Of a stretch of 17,564 nucleotides of DNA, positions 14,783 through 17,564 are shown piece after piece. The notes beneath the pieces were generated by a model. That model was not told the origin of the DNA. It searched no databases and worked only from the letters and a program-made list of their open reading frames with translations. A program made the translations under genes and the position numbers. This DNA comes from Psychrobacter sp. UBA6766 (GTDB taxonomy: Bacteria; Pseudomonadota; Gammaproteobacteria; Pseudomonadales; Moraxellaceae). Each line of letters starts with the position of its first letter. Position 1 is the stretch's first letter. Where the stretch lies: the NCBI RefSeq assembly GCF_002453355.1, contig NZ_DKGQ01000031.1:1-17564 (forward strand), read 5' to 3'.

Positions 14783-14838
14783 TTGATAACCCTATCAAAA
14801 TAAAAGAACGATAACTTACGTATCTCTTCTACGTTCTT
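14783..14838. promoter_or_regulatory. Two dyads in the bioB upstream region
   Basis: TTGATA-ACCC-TATCAA (14783-14798) is a perfect 6-bp dyad with a four-base centre. AAGAACG (14804-14810) and CGTTCTT (14832-14838) form a 7-bp inverted repeat just downstream. Both lie between the SCP2 terminator and the bioB start, where promoter and operator must be. Neither resembles the E. coli BirA operator (TGTAAACC and complement). Confidence 0.45.
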
Positions 14839-14868
14839 ACCTAATACCCTAGTAAAAGGAATTATATT

Positions 14869-15990
14869 ATGTCAGCACTGCTCAATATTACAGAGCCTAG
14901 CGCCACTCATAACGACGACTTTTTAGCAACCTTGGCAACTGACGCGGCTAAAAACCAAGAAAAAAAATACAGCCGTGAACAGATTGCTCAGTTGTTTGAT
15001 TTGCCATTGATGGACTTATTGCTGCATGCGCAAACGATACACCGCCAACACTTTACCGCGAATGAAGTACAAATCAGCACCTTACTGTCAATAAAGACGG
15101 GTAACTGCCCAGAAGACTGCGGTTATTGCTCGCAATCTGGTCATCACCGCGATACTACTAAGCTACAAGCAGAAAAACGTATCGAAGTTGATAAAGTCCT
15201 TGCCGCCGCCAAACGTGCCAAGGCCACAGGCTCATCGCGTTTTTGTATGGGAGCGGCGTGGAAACACCCAAGTGCCAAAGATATGCCTTACGTGGTTGAG
15301 CTGGTCAAAGAAGTCAAAGCGTTGGGGCTTGAAACCTGCATGACCCTTGGTATGTTAGATACGCAGCAAGCGGCACAATTAGCAGATGCAGGATTGGATT
15401 ATTACAATCATAATCTCGATACCTCGAGAAGTTACTATGAGCAAGTGGTCAGTACGCGCAGTTATGATGAGCGCCTAGATACCATTGCAAACGTACGCAA
15501 CTCAGGTATCAATGTTTGTAGCGGTAACATTGTTGGCATGGGTGAAAGCCGTGATGACCGCATTGACTGGGTCCATGAACTGCTGAAAATGCCCAAAGCG
15601 CCCGAGTCGATTCCGGTCAATCTGCTGGTGCCCATTCAAGGTACACCCATCGGCGACAAAGTTTTAGCAGAAGGACAACTGCCCGTCCTTGAATGGATAC
15701 GGACCATTGCTGTAACGCGTATTTGCTGTCCAAGTAGCTATGTGCGCTTATCTGCTGGACGCGAAAGCTTATCTGATGCTGAGCAAGCGCTGGCATTTAT
15801 GGCAGGGGCAAATTCGTTCTTTTATGGTGATAAGCTTTTGACTACCGGTAATGCCAGCCAATCAGGTGATGATAGACTGATGCGCGAGCTTGGCTTAACC
15901 AAGCAATTTGCGGCGCCACGAGCCCCAAAGCAAGTGTCTGTCATGGACGCCATGAGCGGTCATCAATCGCAAGTCGTCTTAGCAGAGTAG
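14869..15990 (+). CDS. bioB: Biotin synthase
   Basis: Radical-SAM enzyme that inserts sulfur into dethiobiotin to form biotin. 373 residues, about 27 longer than E. coli BioB (346); the extra is mainly N-terminal. The [4Fe-4S] SAM-binding motif is CPEDCGYC with Cys80, Cys84 and Cys87. Ligands of the sacrificial [2Fe-2S] cluster are conserved: Cys126 (RFCMGAA), Cys157 (ETCMTLG), Cys217 (NVCSGNIVGMGE) and Arg293 in YVRLSAGRES, matching C97, C128, C188 and R260 of E. coli. Other signatures are YYNHNLDTS and MAGANSFFYGDKLLTT. The ATG at 14869 is preceded by AAAAGGA. It stands alone rather than in a bioABFCD operon: the upstream gene is terminated and hemJ follows after 115 bases. Two dyads upstream could be regulatory. 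All catalytic residues are present, so it should be active. Confidence 0.98.
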   Translation: MSALLNITEPSATHNDDFLATLATDAAKNQEKKYSREQIAQLFDLPLMDLLLHAQTIHRQHFTANEVQISTLLSIKTGNCPEDCGYCSQSGHHRDTTKLQAEKRIEVDKVLAAAKRAKATGSSRFCMGAAWKHPSAKDMPYVVELVKEVKALGLETCMTLGMLDTQQAAQLADAGLDYYNHNLDTSRSYYEQVVSTRSYDERLDTIANVRNSGINVCSGNIVGMGESRDDRIDWVHELLKMPKAPESIPVNLLVPIQGTPIGDKVLAEGQLPVLEWIRTIAVTRICCPSSYVRLSAGRESLSDAEQALAFMAGANSFFYGDKLLTTGNASQSGDDRLMRELGLTKQFAAPRAPKQVSVMDAMSGHQSQVVLAE

Positions 15991-16105
15991 TTGAAGTGTG
16001 TGCCGCTACCATTATCGCGTCATCTGCGCTAGACCTGGCGACATTATTGAGCATTGTGCATCATTAAGCCTTGTATATAAATATTAAAAAGTAAGAGAGA
16101 GTAAG

Positions 16106-16540
16106 ATGGCAGACTATTTTAATTGGATTAAAGCGGCACACATTATTTCTATGGTGTGCTGGTTTGCGGCGATATTTTATTTACCGCGCTTATTTGTTTA
16201 TCATGCAATGAGCGACGATAGCATCAGCCATGAGCGCTTTGCTATTATGGAGCGCAAGCTCTATCGCGGTATCATGACGCCATCGATGATAGCCACTTGG
16301 ATATTTGGTTTATGGATGCTGGGGTTGGGCTGGGATGTTTATAAAATCCAAGGCTGGCTACACGCAAAGCTATTATTAGTGGTACTGTTGTCTGGTTATC
16401 ATGGCGCCTGCGGATTTTATCGTAAAAAGCTCATTGATAACCCGCATTATAAATCGCATAAATTTTGGCGCTGGTTTAACGAAGTACCGGTATTTGCGTT
16501 GATATTTATCGTAATTTTAGTGGTGGTAAAACCCTTCTAA
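16106..16540 (+). CDS. hemJ: Protoporphyrinogen IX oxidase, HemJ type
   Basis: A 144-residue inner-membrane protein of the HemJ (UPF0093) family, the protoporphyrinogen oxidase used by Acinetobacter and other bacteria lacking HemG and HemY. It oxidises protoporphyrinogen IX to protoporphyrin IX, the penultimate step of haem synthesis. Four helices are likely at about 7-27, 56-76, 84-104 and 126-142. Family signatures are WIKAAHIISMVCWFAAIFYLPRLFVYH with His12, the ERKLYRGIMTP stretch after the first loop, WLHAKL with His86 and Lys88, and RWFNEVP before the last helix. The N-terminal histidine and the lysine are among the conserved residues of the family. The length is typical. The start at 16106 follows AAGAGAGAGTAAG, a purine-rich ribosome binding site. 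A very strong terminator separates it from the convergent gene. It could be expressed from a TATAAA near 16076 or by read-through from bioB. Confidence 0.93.
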   Translation: MADYFNWIKAAHIISMVCWFAAIFYLPRLFVYHAMSDDSISHERFAIMERKLYRGIMTPSMIATWIFGLWMLGLGWDVYKIQGWLHAKLLLVVLLSGYHGACGFYRKKLIDNPHYKSHKFWRWFNEVPVFALIFIVILVVVKPF

Positions 16541-16603
16541 AAATCATGAATGGTAATGCTCATTTAATTTAAAAGTGTTCTTCGTCTTTATGCTGAGACC
16601 CAT

Positions 16604-16645
16604 AAAAAAGCGTCCGTTACTCTAATAAGTAACGGACGCTTTTTT
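16604..16645. terminator. Bidirectional terminator between hemJ and the exported Cys/His protein
   Basis: A perfect 18-bp inverted repeat, AAAAAAGCGTCCGTTACT (16604-16621) and its complement (16628-16645), with a six-base loop. T-runs are present on both strands. It sits 63 bases after hemJ and 17 bases after the stop of the convergent gene. Confidence 0.96.
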
Positions 16646-16662
16646 ATATCTTGACAATCTAA

Positions 16663-17505
16663 TTAAACGTTTGGGCGCATGATTTGATAAACATTGCTTA
16701 AATCATAAACACGATAGCGTGCAGGTTCACGGCGGTTTTCACCCGCATAGCTGAGTATCAATGCTTGCTTGGCACGCTCATCAACCCAGCCGACAAACAG
16801 CCCGCTATGCTCGACGCCATTGTAGCCATGATTGATATAATAGAGCCAATCGCCAACTTCAATCTCGCTGGTATTGGCGTAAGGACCCTGACCGTACGTA
16901 CCTTTATGGATGGTATTACGAGTTACCCCTGCCCGGTTAAATACAGCATTTAAATAGTCCCAGCAGCCCCCTTTAATAATCGTACGCTCATTGAGCGCCA
17001 TCTTTCGCGCGGTACTAATAACCTCACGCGCCGCTCGACTGCTTTGTGTTTCAGCATTGCTTAGTAAGGGTAAATATTCGCTGTCGACATTATCATAACT
17101 GCCGGATAAAAATGCGGGTAGAACGGACGGTGCTTGACGTTGTACTTCTGGATAGCGATAACCAGTCTGAGCATTACTGATATTTTGATTCGAATATGGG
17201 TTATTAGAATAACTGTTATTAGAAGCGCTATGAGTAGAATAACTTGGCTCTACACTGCCCGCATTTGAGCGAGAATCAGTAGCGTTGCCAGCACGTTGAA
17301 TGGTAGAGCGCGTGGTGATTCTGGCTGAAGGAACAGCGGTATACGCTGGCGTATAACGGGCACTATAATCAGTCTGGGCAGACTTTTGCGCAATCAACGC
17401 GCTCATGCTATCGGCGTTTGCTTGGCTGACCGGAAAAATTGTAGCAAAGGTAAATAATAATGCACTGCATGACGTTGTGATTGACCAAAGGGACAAACGC
17501 GACAT
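16663..17505 (-). CDS. Exported protein with NlpC/P60-like Cys/His domain
   Basis: 280 residues. A Sec signal peptide (hydrophobic core SALLFTFATIFPV, probable cleavage after ANA, near residue 31) sends it to the periplasm or outside. Residues 45-130 are a low-complexity linker rich in Ser, Asn, Tyr and Thr. The folded C-terminal part (about 150-280) has a cysteine at the start of a helix, GGCWDYLNAVFNRAG (Cys181), then SEIEVGDWLYYINHG and VEHSGLFVGWVDE with His233. The order Cys-helix, GDW, His-strand is that of NlpC/P60 or related papain-like amidases that cut cell-wall peptides. A third catalytic residue is not obvious. The spacing differs enough from standard NlpC/P60 (no DCSGF) that this may be a separate family. 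The ATG at 17505 has AAGGAG seven bases upstream, an excellent ribosome binding site, with a palindrome just before it. Confidence 0.8.
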   Translation of the reverse strand: MSRLSLWSITTSCSALLFTFATIFPVSQANADSMSALIAQKSAQTDYSARYTPAYTAVPSARITTRSTIQRAGNATDSRSNAGSVEPSYSTHSASNNSYSNNPYSNQNISNAQTGYRYPEVQRQAPSVLPAFLSGSYDNVDSEYLPLLSNAETQSSRAAREVISTARKMALNERTIIKGGCWDYLNAVFNRAGVTRNTIHKGTYGQGPYANTSEIEVGDWLYYINHGYNGVEHSGLFVGWVDERAKQALILSYAGENRREPARYRVYDLSNVYQIMRPNV

Positions 17506-17518
17506 GGCTAACTCCTTG

Positions 17519-17533
17519 TCAACATATTGTTGA
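17519..17533. promoter_or_regulatory. Palindrome upstream of the exported-protein ribosome binding site
   Basis: TCAACA-TAT-TGTTGA is a perfect 6-bp dyad with a three-base centre. It lies one base upstream of the Shine-Dalgarno sequence (complement of 17512-17517). It may be an operator or an mRNA hairpin affecting translation. The promoter itself is probably beyond or near the window edge. Confidence 0.4.
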
Positions 17534-17564
17534 TAACCTAGTCGGATTCATTCAGTATTAACAC

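Noticed and set aside
1..17564. tRNA, rRNA, CRISPR array, transposase, toxin-antitoxin or prophage genes
   Set aside because: I looked for these on both strands and saw no supporting sequence; the only mobile-type signal is the 147-bp palindromic element.

Overview
The window looks like a chromosomal segment of a gammaproteobacterium of the Moraxellaceae, most likely Psychrobacter or a close relative. This rests on overall protein character (long acidic or polar extensions, moderate GC), on a HemJ-type protoporphyrinogen oxidase, on SerB paired divergently with a YtjB/AhpA-like membrane protein, and on an intergenic palindromic element of a kind I associate with Psychrobacter. The genus call is inference; no rRNA or tRNA is present to settle it.

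Layout. (1) 17-511, minus: an AT-rich gene of unknown function at the window edge, probably accessory and possibly the N-terminal piece of a longer protein. (2) 593-3614, minus: valS (valyl-tRNA synthetase) with a clear terminator. (3) 3865-4995, plus: an FNT-family channel of the YfdC type with a long disordered N-terminus. It converges on a BASS-family (bile acid:sodium symporter-like) transporter at 5281-6204, minus. The gap between them holds a long inverted repeat and a 147-bp MITE-like palindromic element. (4) 6606-7613, minus: two consecutive YbjQ/UPF0145 genes, one soluble with a Pro/Ser-rich tail and one membrane-anchored, followed upstream by a YecA/UPF0149 protein (7705-8262) and a tiny acidic PA3496-like protein (8609-8845) with a near-consensus promoter. 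(5) 9034-10539, minus: a two-helix membrane protein (YtjB/AhpA-like N-terminus plus a large cytoplasmic domain), divergent from serB (11014-12201, plus) across a 474-bp gap that contains an imperfect 15-bp tandem repeat. (6) 12340-13350, plus: a DUF368 undecaprenyl-phosphate transporter, then a small unknown membrane protein, an SCP2-domain protein, bioB and hemJ, all on plus and mostly separated by strong terminators, so mostly monocistronic. (7) 16663-17505, minus: an exported protein with a Cys/His NlpC/P60-like domain, convergent with hemJ.

Functionally most of this is housekeeping: tRNA charging, serine synthesis, biotin and haem synthesis, lipid-carrier recycling, small-molecule transport and envelope proteins. 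I see no CRISPR array, toxin-antitoxin pair, transposase or phage gene. The least explained parts are the low-GC edge gene, the palindromic element, the C-terminal domain of the YtjB-like protein, the tandem repeats between it and serB, the dyads upstream of bioB, and the exported Cys/His protein.
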